In this document: one piece after another, positions 1 through 8,376 of the stretch | Numbering within the stretch: the first letter of the stretch is position 1 | Layout: each line of letters starts with the position of its first letter | DNA from: Planomonospora sp. ID82291 | GTDB lineage: Bacteria; Actinomycetota; Actinomycetes; Streptosporangiales; Streptosporangiaceae | Assembly (NCBI RefSeq): GCF_015711645.1 | Contig: NZ_JABTEX010000002.1 | Coordinates: 1,674,001-1,738,000, forward strand | Direction: 5' to 3' | DNA length: 64,000 nt | Program-made: the position numbers and the translations under genes | Notes under the pieces: generated by a model | Told to the model about the DNA's origin: nothing | Databases searched by the model: none | What the model saw: only the letters and a program-made list of their open reading frames with translations

Positions 1-822
1 CCAGCCGAGCAGCTGCCGCCAGCGCAGCGGGGCGCCCGCGAGCGGGAGCAGTCCCAGCCCGGCGGCGGGCTGGAAGGTCGCCTGGCACAGCGCGACGGCG
101 CGGCCGACCGTGGCCAGGTGCATGCACGTGGCCACATCGGTCTCGTAGACGGTCTTCGGGGTGAAACCCGCGCGGGCGCAGGCCGCCGCGAAGCAGTCGC
201 CGAAGCAGCCGTCGCCGGGCGTGGCCGTCCACTGCTCGTCGGCCAGCTCGCCCAGCTCGGCCTCCTTCCTGCCCATCAGCCGGTGCTCCTCGCTGAGCAG
301 CACGAAGACCGGATCCACGGCGATGGTCGTCCAGACGACGGGCCCGTCCACCGGCGGCGGGCTCTCCCCGCAGGCGCCGATGATCGCGAAGTCCAGCCGC
401 CCGGTGGTGAGCATCGTGTTCAGCTCCCTGGCCGACCAGGAGGTGTGGGTCGTCACCGGTGTCGACGGCCACGCCGTCGTGAGCCGGTCGACCAGCCCTC
501 CGAGGATCGGCCCGTTGGTGGCGCCGAGCCGGTAGCGGGGGATCTCCCCGCAGGCGTTGGCGAAGCGCACGGCCTCTTCCTGGAGCTCCCTGGCGGCGGG
601 CAGCAGCACCCGCGCCCGGGCCAGCACCAGCTCTCCGAGGGGCGTGGGCCTGGCGCCGTTGTGGTCGCGGTCGAAGAGAGATCCTCCCAGCACCCGCTCT
701 ATCCGTTTGAGCTGCGCGGTCAGCGCGGGCTGGGCCAGCCCGAGATGGGTGGCCGCCTTGGTGACGCTCCCGGCCTCGGCGACCGCGCGCACGATCCTGA
801 GGTGTCGGAGCTCGAGATCCAT
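1..822 (-). CDS. LysR-family transcriptional regulator (3' end beyond window)
   Basis: The reverse strand reads open from an ATG at 822 to the window edge (274 codons, no stop), so the C-terminus is missing. Residues 1-60 form the LysR winged helix (MDLELRHLRIVRAVAEAG, then SVTKAATHLGLAQPALTAQL). A LysR effector-binding domain follows from about residue 90, with the typical RYRLGATNGPILGGL stretch. It is probably a DNA-binding regulator responding to a small ligand. Its usual divergent target is not obvious, because the small gene at 959 points away and is not metabolic. Family assignment is firm; ligand and regulon are unknown. Confidence 0.9.
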   Translation of the reverse strand, partial: MDLELRHLRIVRAVAEAGSVTKAATHLGLAQPALTAQLKRIERVLGGSLFDRDHNGARPTPLGELVLARARVLLPAARELQEEAVRFANACGEIPRYRLGATNGPILGGLVDRLTTAWPSTPVTTHTSWSARELNTMLTTGRLDFAIIGACGESPPPVDGPVVWTTIAVDPVFVLLSEEHRLMGRKEAELGELADEQWTATPGDGCFGDCFAAACARAGFTPKTVYETDVATCMHLATVGRAVALCQATFQPAAGLGLLPLAGAPLRWRQLLGW

Positions 823-958
823 ACCGGGAAGGTAAGGCCCCGACGGTATGGCTGCAATGCGAACAAGTCATGAAATCTGACTCAATTTCGTGGAATCGTT
901 CCAATGGCGTATGCCGTACCGGAGGTGAGGACGGGCCTGGACGGGGTAAGCGGATGCC

Positions 959-1180
959 ATGACGATGGGAATCGATCCTAAGGACCTGTCAGAGGACGAC
1001 CTGATCCGCGAGCTGCGCCGGCTGCACGCCACCCGGACGGACACGTTCCTGCACGGTTCGGCCGACGCGCTCGCCAACCACAGCACCCGGACCGAGGAGC
1101 TGGAGGAGGAGTACCTGCGCCGCCACCCCGAGCGCCAGGTCGACCCCGAACGGCTGCGCGAGGGCGCCCGGCAGCGCTGA
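959..1180 (+). CDS. Small conserved actinobacterial protein (DUF6158-like)
   Basis: A 73-residue charged, helical protein with no signal peptide or membrane segment. The core LSEDDLIRELRRLHATRTD and the ending EEEYLRRHPERQVDP resemble the short actinobacterial family DUF6158. That name is from memory of the family pattern and is moderate in confidence. It lies 58 bp upstream of another small gene on the same strand, and the two may share a transcript. Function unknown. Confidence 0.6.
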   Translation: MTMGIDPKDLSEDDLIRELRRLHATRTDTFLHGSADALANHSTRTEELEEEYLRRHPERQVDPERLREGARQR

Positions 1181-1238
1181 GACCGGCCCGGCCGGGAGAC
1201 CGGCGGGCCCCACCGAGCCCCACCGAGGAGGTACGGCC

Positions 1239-1478
1239 GTGCGAGACGATCCCCATGACGTGCAGACCCTGTCGACCGACGACATGACCGTCTACGAGGC
1301 GGTGGCCTACCTCGCCGTGGACGACCGCGTCGCCGAGACCGCGGACGTCGCCCGGGTGGCGGCCCTGCCCGAGGAGGCCGTACGGCGCAGCCTCGCCGTC
1401 CTGGCCGAGAAGGGCTGGATCGAGCCCCGGGGCGGGGCCCACGTCCTCGGTCCCCACGACTGGTCGGTGGAACGCTGA
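1239..1478 (+). CDS. Small winged-helix-like protein, hypothetical
   Basis: Starts at a GTG preceded by a GAGGAGG-type ribosome site a few bases upstream and encodes 79 residues. The pattern (TVYEAVAYLAVDD, then TADVARVAALPEEAVRRSL, then VLAEKGWIEPRGGAHVLGP) looks like a single winged-helix fold: helix, recognition-like helix and a beta wing. No catalytic motif is seen. It probably follows the 959 gene in one transcript. A DNA-binding role is inference from the fold pattern only. Confidence 0.6.
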   Translation: MRDDPHDVQTLSTDDMTVYEAVAYLAVDDRVAETADVARVAALPEEAVRRSLAVLAEKGWIEPRGGAHVLGPHDWSVER

Positions 1479-1534
1479 GCTCCGGCGGGCGCCACATGAC
1501 CGCCCCGCCGGTTCCGCGGCCCCGTCCGCCCGTC

Positions 1535-1834
1535 TCAGATCCTGGACAGGATGCGGTCGCTGACGAAGCACAGCATGGTGAACTCCCTGGCCCGCCGGTA
1601 GGCGAAGTCGGACAGCCCGTCGCTGTCGGCGGCGTACAGGTCGAGGTCGAACTCCAGCAGCCGCTCGGCCACCGACGCGTGCACCTCCAGCACGTCGTCC
1701 GGCCAGGCCGCGTACGTCTCGCCGTCGACCCAGCGGGCCGAGAACGACTCGAACAGGATGCCGTCGACCAGGCCCGCGAGCTGCGGGAGCAGGGCGAAAC
1801 CGCGATCGGCCGGCCTGACCGGCCTGGAGAACAC
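1535..1834 (-). pseudogene. C-terminal remnant of a TM1410-like (polygalactosaminidase-type) glycosidase protein
   Basis: An open stretch of 99 codons from a GTG at 1834, open back to a TGA at 1916-1918. The reading (GFALLPQLAGLVDGILFESF, later WPDDVLEVHASVAERLLEFD and CFVSDRILSRI) resembles the last third of TM1410/endo-alpha-1,4-polygalactosaminidase-like TIM-barrel proteins, which are usually about 250 residues or more. The N-terminal catalytic part is absent, and directly upstream lies a five-copy 15-bp tandem repeat. I infer a decayed gene whose 5' part was lost. It could still be a short expressed protein. Family call is moderate. Confidence 0.45.
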
Positions 1835-1905
1835 GCCGATCCTCCACCGGGAGGCGACGAGGCTCCACGAGGAGCGTCCGGCCGTGATCGGCGACTGCGG
1901 TTCGT

Positions 1906-1980
1906 GCCGACCGCATCAGGGCCGACCGCATCAGGGCCGACCGCATCAGGGCCGACCGCATCAGGGCCGACCGCGTCAGG
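1906..1980. repeat. 15-bp tandem repeat, five copies
   Basis: Five consecutive copies of gccgaccgcatcagg; the fifth has one change (cgtcagg). It sits at the broken upstream end of the glycosidase-like remnant and ends 72 bp before the P-loop kinase stop. The unit is a multiple of three, so it creates a repetitive (MRSAL)n shadow reading frame that should not be annotated as a gene. Confidence 0.9.
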
Positions 1981-2052
1981 GTCGGCGCCGAAACGCCCGG
2001 GGCGGCCGTCGCCGTGAGCGGCGACCGGCTCCGACCGGCTCCGGCGCGGACC

Positions 2053-2697
2053 CTAGGCGCCCCGCCGGACGAGTCGCCCGGCCTGCTCGCCGACGGGGGC
2101 GGCGCCGGGGCGGTTGTCGATCTCGGCGTGCGGGACGACCGGCGGATCGTCCACCCGGATCGCCCGCAGGTACTCCTCGAACCGGGCCAGTTTGCCGGCG
2201 TCCCTGGCCAGGCCGCGCCGCTCCAGGCGGGCGCGGAGGGTGGGGCCGTCGGAGCGCACCCAGACCAGGTGGACCGGGGACCCGCCCAGCTCGTCCACCC
2301 ACCGGGACCACAGGTGCGCGTCGTGGACCTGCGAGGTGAAGGGGCCGTCGAGCATGACCGGGCAGCCGTGCGAGCGGATCTGCCGGGCGAGCGCGGTCAG
2401 CCCGGCGTACTCGTGGCGCTTGACGTGCTCGTCGTACCAGGGGCCCTCGCGCTCCCCGGCGTCGCGGCCGTGGGCGCTCAGCGTGGCCGCGACGAAACCG
2501 CCGTAGGCGGTGTCCTTGTCGAGCAGCGCGGGCACCGGGTCCAGCCGGGCCAGCAGGGCCGCCGCCACCGTCGACTTGCCGGCGCCGGGCGGACCGCTGA
2601 CGATCCACAGCGTCCCCGGCGTGCCCGGCGTCCCCGGCGTGCCCGGCGTCCCCGGGGACCTCTGCGGGCCCGGGGGACGCGGCGGGGTCAGCGCCAC
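2053..2697 (-). CDS. P-loop AAA/zeta-like ATPase or small-molecule kinase
   Basis: 214 residues from a GTG at 2697 whose codon precedes and overlaps the reading of the upstream patatin stop (TGA at 2690-2688), so translation is probably coupled. After a proline-rich start with a (PGT)n run comes a Walker A motif, [10 protein letters not shown], near residue 35. A DKD motif follows ([11 protein letters not shown]), then [15 protein letters not shown] and an RxxxR lid ([12 protein letters not shown]). This is the layout of small P-loop kinases such as chloramphenicol phosphotransferase- or gluconate kinase-like proteins. The substrate cannot be told from sequence. Confidence 0.75.
   Translation of the reverse strand: MALTPPRPPGPQRSPGTPGTPGTPGTPGTLWIVSGPPGAGKSTVAAALLARLDPVPALLDKDTAYGGFVAATLSAHGRDAGEREGPWYDEHVKRHEYAGLTALARQIRSHGCPVMLDGPFTSQVHDAHLWSRWVDELGGSPVHLVWVRSDGPTLRARLERRGLARDAGKLARFEEYLRAIRVDDPPVVPHAEIDNRPGAAPVGEQAGRLVRRGA
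2607..2660. repeat. 9/18-bp repeat coding (PGT)n in the kinase N-terminus
   Basis: Alternating copies of cccggcgtc and cccggcgtg give about four PGT repeats between the start codon and the Walker A strand of the kinase gene. The repeat is in frame, so copy number could change without breaking the gene. Confidence 0.7.
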
Positions 2698-3509
2698 ACC
2701 TTCCGCACGGCCTCGGCGACGGCCGGGGCCTGGGCGAGGCCGGCGTCGAAGGCCGGGCGCCACAGGGACGGGTCGAGGACGTTGGAGCCGAAGACGGCGA
2801 CGGCCGTCTCGTCGGGGACGATGTGGGCGATCTCCGCGTCGCCGAGCCGGGCGAGCTCGGCCGTGAAGCGGGCCCTCGGGGCGAGGTGCGCCATCGGCTC
2901 CACGACCACCACGGCCGAGCAGCCCTCCGCCAGGTCGGCGTTGGTCGCCGAGCGGACCCCGCCGTCCATGTAGCGGCGGCCGTCGATCTCCACCGGCGGG
3001 AAGACGCACGGCACGGCGCAGCTGGAGGCGACCGCCGCGACCAGGGGCACTCCGGAGGCGCGCTCCCAGACGACGAACTCGCCGGTCTCCGCGTCGACCG
3101 CGGTGATCAGCAGCCGCCGCTCCGGCCATTCCTTGACCGGCAGGCGCTCGCCGACGGTCTCGATCCTGGCCCCGGTGTCCCTGACCGAGAGCGCCAGCGC
3201 GCCCACCCGCCGCCGGGCCTCCCGCGGATCGAGGGACGGGTCGTACAGGATGCCGAAGGCGGCCATCACCGGTTCCATGTCGACCGCCGGGACGGTCGCC
3301 CTGGTCTCCGAACCCGCCTGGGAGGCGACCGCGCCCTCCAGGTCGGCGCCGGTGGAGACGAGCGCCCCCACCACCGATCCGGCGGACGTGCCGACCACCA
3401 GGTCGGCCTCTCCCAGGTCCACCCCCGCCCGGCGCAGGCCGGTGACGACCCCCGCCTCCCAGGCGATCCCCGCGACGCCTCCGCCGCCCAGCACCAGTGC
3501 TCTCGTCAT
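2688..3509 (-). CDS. Patatin-like phospholipase
   Basis: 273 residues from an ATG at 3509. It shows the glycine-rich oxyanion motif near the N-terminus ([16 protein letters not shown]), the nucleophile elbow [11 protein letters not shown] with Ser42, and the second catalytic element YMDGGVRS with the Asp of the Ser-Asp dyad. There is no signal peptide, so it is predicted to be a cytosolic or membrane-associated acyl hydrolase acting on lipids. It is the first gene of a two-gene unit with the P-loop kinase; the stop of this gene overlaps the kinase start. Substrate unknown. Confidence 0.9.
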   Translation of the reverse strand: MTRALVLGGGGVAGIAWEAGVVTGLRRAGVDLGEADLVVGTSAGSVVGALVSTGADLEGAVASQAGSETRATVPAVDMEPVMAAFGILYDPSLDPREARRRVGALALSVRDTGARIETVGERLPVKEWPERRLLITAVDAETGEFVVWERASGVPLVAAVASSCAVPCVFPPVEIDGRRYMDGGVRSATNADLAEGCSAVVVVEPMAHLAPRARFTAELARLGDAEIAHIVPDETAVAVFGSNVLDPSLWRPAFDAGLAQAPAVAEAVRKVWR

Positions 3510-3553
3510 GCGCCCATTCTTACCTGATTGCCCCGTGGGATCCCGATGGTTCC

Positions 3554-3607
3554 GCGATGCCCTCACCGTCCGCGACGCCCTCACCGTCCGCGATGCCCTC
3601 ACCGTCT
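3554..3607. repeat. 18-bp tandem repeat, three copies
   Basis: Three copies of gcgatgccctcaccgtcc (one to two base changes each) in the spacer between the divergent patatin and soxR genes, upstream of the SoxR box. No coding role is evident. Confidence 0.75.
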
Positions 3608-3650
3608 GTACGGCCCGGTCCGTCGCGGTCGTCGTGCGCCCGGAGGCGGA

Positions 3651-3668
3651 CCTCAAGCTTCCTTGAGG
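3651..3668 (+). promoter_or_regulatory. SoxR box with soxR promoter
   Basis: CCTCAAGCTTCCTTGAGG is a perfect inverted repeat (7-bp arms, 4-bp centre). It matches the enterobacterial soxS operator except in the central bases. A -10-like TAGGAT (3675-3680) follows, and the soxR GTG lies six bases after that box, so the soxR message is probably leaderless. The operator would sit between the -35 and -10 elements, as expected for MerR-family activators. This implies autoregulation. Confidence 0.88.
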
Positions 3669-3686
3669 TCGGCGTAGGATGGGGCG

Positions 3687-4259
3687 GTGTCCCAGACCAC
3701 GGAGCTCACCGTCGGCCAGCTCTCCGCGCGCAGCGGGGTCGCGATCTCGGCCCTGCACTTCTACGAGGCCAAGGGGCTGATCCGCAGCCGCCGTACGGCG
3801 GGCAACCAGCGCCGCTACACCCGCGACACGCTGCGCAGGATCGCCTTCATCCGGGTCTCCCAGCGGGTCGGCATCCCGCTGAAGACGATCCAGCGCGCGC
3901 TCTCCGCGCTGCCGGACGGACGCACCCCGAACCGCGAGGACTGGGCCCGGCTCTCCGCGCTGTGGCAGGGCGAGCTGGACGACCGGATCCGGCAGCTCCA
4001 GCGGTTGCGGGACGGCCTGACCGACTGCATCGGCTGCGGCTGCCTGTCCCTCGACCGCTGCGCGCTGGCCAACCCGGACGACGTGCTGGGCACCCGGGGG
4101 CCGGGATCGCGGCTGATGGTCGCCCCCGCCGCGGGCTGCGCCGCGCCCGGGGCGGGCGCAGGGGCGGAGGCCGCCGGGGCGGGCGCCGGGGCGCAGGCCG
4201 GGACGGGCCCCGGGGTGTGCGGGATCCCGGGCGGGGGAGCGATCGCCGGGACGGTGTGA
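3687..4259 (+). CDS. soxR: Redox-sensing MerR-family regulator SoxR
   Basis: 190 residues from a GTG at 3687. Residues 7-75 are the MerR winged helix (VGQLSARSGVAISALHFYE), followed by a dimerisation helix and the [2Fe-2S] ligand cluster C114-x2-C117-x-C119-x5-C125 (CIGCGCLSLDRC), which is diagnostic of SoxR. In actinomycetes SoxR senses redox-active small molecules and switches on oxidoreductase or export genes. Here the only box seen is in its own promoter. The C-terminus after residue 130 is an unusual Ala/Gly-rich tail of about 60 residues, longer than in standard SoxR (about 150-175 residues). Confidence 0.92.
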   Translation: MSQTTELTVGQLSARSGVAISALHFYEAKGLIRSRRTAGNQRRYTRDTLRRIAFIRVSQRVGIPLKTIQRALSALPDGRTPNREDWARLSALWQGELDDRIRQLQRLRDGLTDCIGCGCLSLDRCALANPDDVLGTRGPGSRLMVAPAAGCAAPGAGAGAEAAGAGAGAQAGTGPGVCGIPGGGAIAGTV

Positions 4260-4295
4260 AAATTACATCGGCCCCGCGGCCCCACCTCCCCTTTG

Positions 4296-4316
4296 TTGGT
4301 TTGATGCTCAAACTAA
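4296..4316 (+). promoter_or_regulatory. AT-rich inverted repeat, ROK/XylR-like operator candidate
   Basis: Arms TTGGTTTGA and TCAAACTAA separated by TGC form a 9-bp inverted repeat with one mismatch, unusually AT-rich for this genome. The half-site resembles the TTAGTTTG half-site of ROK-family (XylR) operators. It lies about 150 bp upstream of the xyloglucanase start and abuts a -35-like TTGACG (4317-4322), so sugar-dependent repression of the downstream gene is a reasonable inference. Confidence 0.6.
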
Positions 4317-4448
4317 TTGACGGTGCCCCGACGGCCGTGTGACCCTCTGGGCGCTCATGCACGCGCATCACGGGCGGTCGGAGGTCAGGTTCCCGCTCTC
4401 TGATCGTGCATGGCGGTTCGTCCATCGCTCCGTGGAGGGAAGCCGTAC

Positions 4449-7409
4449 ATGCGAAGAAGACTGGTCGGCGTGCTCGCCGCCTCGGCGCTGGCGTGCGCCG
4501 TGGCGGGCGCGGCCGCCACGGGCGCGGCGGCGCAGACCGCCCCGGCCGGCGCCGCGGCGAGCGCCGCCCCGGCCGCCGAGGCCAACGACTGGAAGAACGT
4601 CCGGATCGACGGCGGCGGGTTCGTCCCGGGCATCGTCTTCAACCAGAAGGAGAAGAACCTCGTCTACGCCCGCACCGACATCGGCGGGGCGTACCGGTGG
4701 GAGCAGTCCGGCAAGCGCTGGACCCCGCTGCTCGACTGGGTCGGCTGGGACAAGTGGGGCTACAACGGCGTGGTCAGCCTCGCCACCGACCCCGTGGAGA
4801 CGAACCGCGTCTACGTCGCGGCCGGGATGTACACCAACGACTGGGACCCCAACAAGGGCGCGATCCTGCGCTCGGCCGACAAGGGCGAGACCTGGCAGGC
4901 CACCGAGCTGCCGTTCAAGCTCGGCGGCAACATGCCGGGCCGGGGGATGGGCGAGCGGCTGGCCGTCGACCCCAACGACAACAGGATCCTCTACCTCGGC
5001 GCGCCCGACGGCAACGGCCTGTGGCGCAGCACCGACAAGGGCGTCACCTGGGCCAAGGTCGCGAGCTTCCCCAACCCGGGGAACTACGCCGCCGACCCCG
5101 GCGACCCCAACGGCTACCTGAGCCACCGGCCCGGCGTGGTCTGGGTGACCTTCGACCCGACCTCGGCGACGGCGGGGAAGGCCACCCAGAAGATCTACGT
5201 CGGCGTGGCCGACAAGGAGAACACGGTCTACGGCTCCTCCGACGGCGGCGCCACCTGGACCCGCCTCGCCGGGCAGCCGACCGGCCACATCGCCCACAAA
5301 GGCGTGCTCGACCACACCAGCGGCACCCTGTACATCGCCACCAGCGACACCGGCGGGCCGTACGACGGGGCCAAGGGCGACGTGTGGAAGCTGGACACCA
5401 AGACCGGCGCGTGGACGCGGATCAGCCCGATCCCGTCCAGCTCCGCCGACGACTACTTCGGCTACAGCGGCCTCACCATCGACCGCCGGAACCCCGGCAC
5501 GATCATGGTCGCCACCCAGGTCTCCTGGTGGCCCGACGCGATCTTCTTCCGCTCGACCGACGCCGGCGCGACCTGGACCCGGATCTGGGACTGGAGCTCC
5601 TACCCCAACCGGACCAAGCGCTACACCATGGACATCTCCTCCGCGCCGTGGCTGACCTTCGGGGCCAACCCGCAGCCGCCGGAGGAGGCGCCCAAGCTCG
5701 GCTGGATGAACGAGTCGGTGGAGATCGACCCGTTCGACTCCGACCGGATGATGTACGGCACCGGCGCCACGATCTACGGCACCGAGGACCTGACGAAGTG
5801 GGACACCGGCGGCACGTTCACCATCAAGCCGATGGTCGAGGGGCTGGAGGAGACCGCGGTCCTCGACCTGATCAGTCCGCCCAGCGGCGCGCCCCTGGTC
5901 AGCGCGCTCGGCGACATCGGCGGCTTCCGCCACACCGACCTGGCCAAGGTCCCGGCGATGATGTTCACCGCCCCGACCTTCACCTCGACCACCGGCCTCG
6001 ACTACGCCGAGACCAGCCCGAACATCATGGTCCGGGCGGGCAACTTCACCGACGCCGACCGGCCCAATGACAGCCACGTGGCCTTCTCCACCGACGGCGG
6101 CGCCAACTGGTTCCAGGGCACCGAGCCCGGCGGGATCAACGAGGGCGGCACCGTCGCCGCGGCCGCCGACGGCTCCCGGTTCGTCTGGGCGCCCAAGGGC
6201 GTGGCCGTCCACCACGCGGTCGGCTACGGCAACAACTGGACCGCCTCCGCCGGCATCCCGACCGGGGCCGTGGTCGAGTCCGACCGGGTCAACGCCAGGA
6301 GGTTCTACGGCTTCAGCGCCGGGAAGTTCTACGCCAGCACCGACGGCGGCGCCACCTTCACCGCCACCGCCGCGACCGGCCTGCCCGCCGAGGGCAACGT
6401 CAAGTTCAAGGCCGTGCCCGGCAGGGAGGGCCACCTCTGGCTCGCCGGCGGCGACGCCGCCAAGGGTGCGTCCGGCATCTGGCGCTCCACCGACGGCGGC
6501 GCCTCCTTCACCAGGCTTCCCGGGATCACCTCCGCGGTGAACGTCGGCTTCGGCAAGGCCGCCGAGGGCCGCGGCTACCAGGCGCTCTACGCGGTCGCCA
6601 CGATCGGCGGCGTGACCGGCGTCTTCCGCTCCGACGACACCGGCGCCACCTGGGTCCGGGTCAACGACGACCGCCACCAGTACGGCAACATGGGCGAGGC
6701 CCTGACCGGCGACCCCCGGATCTACGGCCGCGTCTACCTGGGCACCAACGGCCGCGGCATCGTCTACGCCGACACCGGCGGCGGCACCACGCCCCCGGAC
6801 GACGACACCACCGACCCGTCCAAGCCGGGCAGGCCGACCGCCTCGGCGATCACCTCGACCGGCGCCACGCTCACCTGGACGCCCTCGACGGACGACGTCG
6901 GGGTCGAGGGCTACGACGTCTACCGGGAGGCCGGAGCGACGGACGTCAAGGTCGGCTCGTCCTCCTCGGCGTCGTTCGCGCTGACCGGGCTGACGGCCGA
7001 CACCTCCTCCACCTACTACGTGGTGGCCCGTGACGCCGCCGGCAACACCTCGGCGGCCTCCGACCCGGTGACCTTCACGACCGCCCCCGGCGGCTCCACC
7101 GACGGCGGCTGCACCGCGGCCTACAAGGTCGCCCATTCCTGGCCCGGCGGCTTCCAGGGCGAGGTGACGGTCAAGAACACCGGCACCACCGCGATCACCG
7201 GCTGGACGGTGAAGTGGACCTTCCCCGACGGACAGAAGATCACCCAGCTCTGGAGCGGCGTGCACACCCAGACCGGGGCGGACGTCACCGTCGAGAACGC
7301 GGGCTGGAACGGCGGCCTGAACGCGGGCGCCTCCACCGCGTTCGGCTTCGGCGGCAGCTGGACCGGCGCCAACGGCGTCCCGGCCGCCGTCACCTGCACC
7401 GCGGGCTGA
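4449..7409 (+). CDS. Secreted xyloglucanase, GH74-Fn3-CBM2
   Basis: 986 residues from the ATG at 4449, which has a GGAGGG ribosome site; an in-frame ATG at 4410 lacks one and would bury the signal peptide. Residues 1-41 are a Sec signal (MRRRLVGVLAASALACAVAG). The GH74 seven-bladed double propeller spans about 45-760, with repeated STDGGATW-type blades. Predicted catalytic aspartates are D77 (ARTDIGGAYRW) and D489 (LGDIGGFRH), the positions known for GH74 enzymes. A Thr/Asp linker precedes an Fn3 domain (about 795-885) and a C-terminal CBM2 with conserved tryptophans (about 890-986). It is predicted to cut the beta-1,4-glucan backbone of plant xyloglucan outside the cell. It stands alone, flanked by the ROK-like operator and a strong hairpin. 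Confidence 0.95.
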   Translation: MRRRLVGVLAASALACAVAGAAATGAAAQTAPAGAAASAAPAAEANDWKNVRIDGGGFVPGIVFNQKEKNLVYARTDIGGAYRWEQSGKRWTPLLDWVGWDKWGYNGVVSLATDPVETNRVYVAAGMYTNDWDPNKGAILRSADKGETWQATELPFKLGGNMPGRGMGERLAVDPNDNRILYLGAPDGNGLWRSTDKGVTWAKVASFPNPGNYAADPGDPNGYLSHRPGVVWVTFDPTSATAGKATQKIYVGVADKENTVYGSSDGGATWTRLAGQPTGHIAHKGVLDHTSGTLYIATSDTGGPYDGAKGDVWKLDTKTGAWTRISPIPSSSADDYFGYSGLTIDRRNPGTIMVATQVSWWPDAIFFRSTDAGATWTRIWDWSSYPNRTKRYTMDISSAPWLTFGANPQPPEEAPKLGWMNESVEIDPFDSDRMMYGTGATIYGTEDLTKWDTGGTFTIKPMVEGLEETAVLDLISPPSGAPLVSALGDIGGFRHTDLAKVPAMMFTAPTFTSTTGLDYAETSPNIMVRAGNFTDADRPNDSHVAFSTDGGANWFQGTEPGGINEGGTVAAAADGSRFVWAPKGVAVHHAVGYGNNWTASAGIPTGAVVESDRVNARRFYGFSAGKFYASTDGGATFTATAATGLPAEGNVKFKAVPGREGHLWLAGGDAAKGASGIWRSTDGGASFTRLPGITSAVNVGFGKAAEGRGYQALYAVATIGGVTGVFRSDDTGATWVRVNDDRHQYGNMGEALTGDPRIYGRVYLGTNGRGIVYADTGGGTTPPDDDTTDPSKPGRPTASAITSTGATLTWTPSTDDVGVEGYDVYREAGATDVKVGSSSSASFALTGLTADTSSTYYVVARDAAGNTSAASDPVTFTTAPGGSTDGGCTAAYKVAHSWPGGFQGEVTVKNTGTTAITGWTVKWTFPDGQKITQLWSGVHTQTGADVTVENAGWNGGLNAGASTAFGFGGSWTGANGVPAAVTCTAG

Positions 7410-7420
7410 CCTCCGCGGGC

Positions 7421-7438
7421 TGACCCCCGCGGGGGTCA
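7421..7438. terminator. Perfect 18-bp palindrome after the xyloglucanase
   Basis: TGACCCCCGCGGGGGTCA is a perfect palindrome starting 12 bp after the stop codon. It may act with the longer hairpin at 7471 in ending transcription. There is no U-tract, as is common in actinomycetes. Confidence 0.5.
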
Positions 7439-7470
7439 CCCCCGTGAGGCGACCCCGCGAGGGGAGATCC

Positions 7471-7500
7471 CGGCCGTACGGCGTGCCCGCCGTACGGCCG
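7471..7500. terminator. Hairpin terminator, 12-bp stem and 6-nt loop
   Basis: cggccgtacggc (7471-7482), loop gtgccc, then gccgtacggccg (7489-7500) form a perfect 12-bp stem between the xyloglucanase and the next gene. It is a likely U-less terminator of the xyloglucanase transcript. Confidence 0.65.
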
Positions 7501-7631
7501 GTTCCGCTCGGTGGGACGATCTTCCGGCCCCGCGCCCTCCGGGGGCACGAGGCCGGACTCGTCCGCGGGGATGAGCGCAGCCCGGGCGCGCGGACCTATC
7601 CTGGAACGAAACCGACTGTCCGGGAGAGCGT

Positions 7632-8297
7632 GTGGCCATCTCAGACGGGGTGCGGGGCACCCAGGACGGCACCGGGCGACCGTCCGGGGCCGGTGACGCG
7701 GCAACGGCGGGGGCGGAGGATGCGACCATGCCCGAGACCGGGAGCGCCGGACCGGCGGGGAGCGGGCGGCGGCCGTCCGGGGCCGGCGGCGGATCCGCAG
7801 GGGCGGGACGCCCCTCCGGGCCGGGCGACGGCGGGCCCGCGCAGGCCGCGCAGGCGTCCGAGGCGGGCGACGCCGAGGCGCTGAAGGCCGAGGCGGCCGG
7901 GCGCTCGCCCATCCGCTCGGGCCTGCACGGCCGGCTGGACGCCGTCAGGGCCACCCGCGCCGGCCGCCTCACCCTGAAGATCGTCATCGGCACGCTCGGC
8001 GGCGTGCTGGTCGTCGCCGGGCTCGTCATGGTCCCGTTCCCCGGCCCCGGCTGGGCGGTCGTCTTCGCCGGCCTGGCGGTGCTGGCCCTGGAGTTCCACT
8101 GGGCCCACCGGCTGCTGGAGTTCGGCAAGCGGACCCTGGCGGCCTGGATGGTCTGGCTCGGCCGGCAGAACGTCGCGGTCAAGGGCCTGGTGATCCTGGC
8201 CGCCGCCGCGACGGCCACCGCCATCGTCTACTTCGGCGTCAAGCTCAGCTTCGGGGTCGACCTGGTCCTGGAGGCCCAGAAGCTCCTCATCCGCTGA
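7632..8297 (+). CDS. TIGR02611-family integral membrane protein
   Basis: 221 residues from a GTG with a GGGAGAG ribosome site. The first 95 residues are a low-complexity Gly/Ala/Pro cytoplasmic tail. The conserved part starts near RLTLKIVIGTLGGVLVVAG and carries the family signature VPFPGPGWAVVFAGLAVL, a further amphipathic segment (HRLLEFGKRT) and a last helix (VKGLVILAAAATATAIVYF), giving about three membrane segments. The family is widespread in actinobacteria and has no known function. The long N-terminal extension is atypical, so a later start is possible. Confidence 0.75.
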   Translation: MAISDGVRGTQDGTGRPSGAGDAATAGAEDATMPETGSAGPAGSGRRPSGAGGGSAGAGRPSGPGDGGPAQAAQASEAGDAEALKAEAAGRSPIRSGLHGRLDAVRATRAGRLTLKIVIGTLGGVLVVAGLVMVPFPGPGWAVVFAGLAVLALEFHWAHRLLEFGKRTLAAWMVWLGRQNVAVKGLVILAAAATATAIVYFGVKLSFGVDLVLEAQKLLIR

Positions 8298-8376
8298 CCG
8301 GCGGGTCAGGGCGGCCGGCGGGCCCGGCCGCCTCGGCCGCTCCGCCGGATCCCGCGGCCCGTTTCCGGGGGACGGA

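Noticed and set aside
4368-7439. Very long open frame on the minus strand, over 1000 codons
   Set aside because: It is the antisense shadow of the GH74 gene caused by high GC at third positions. Its composition is Gly/Val/Arg/Ala-rich with no domain pattern.
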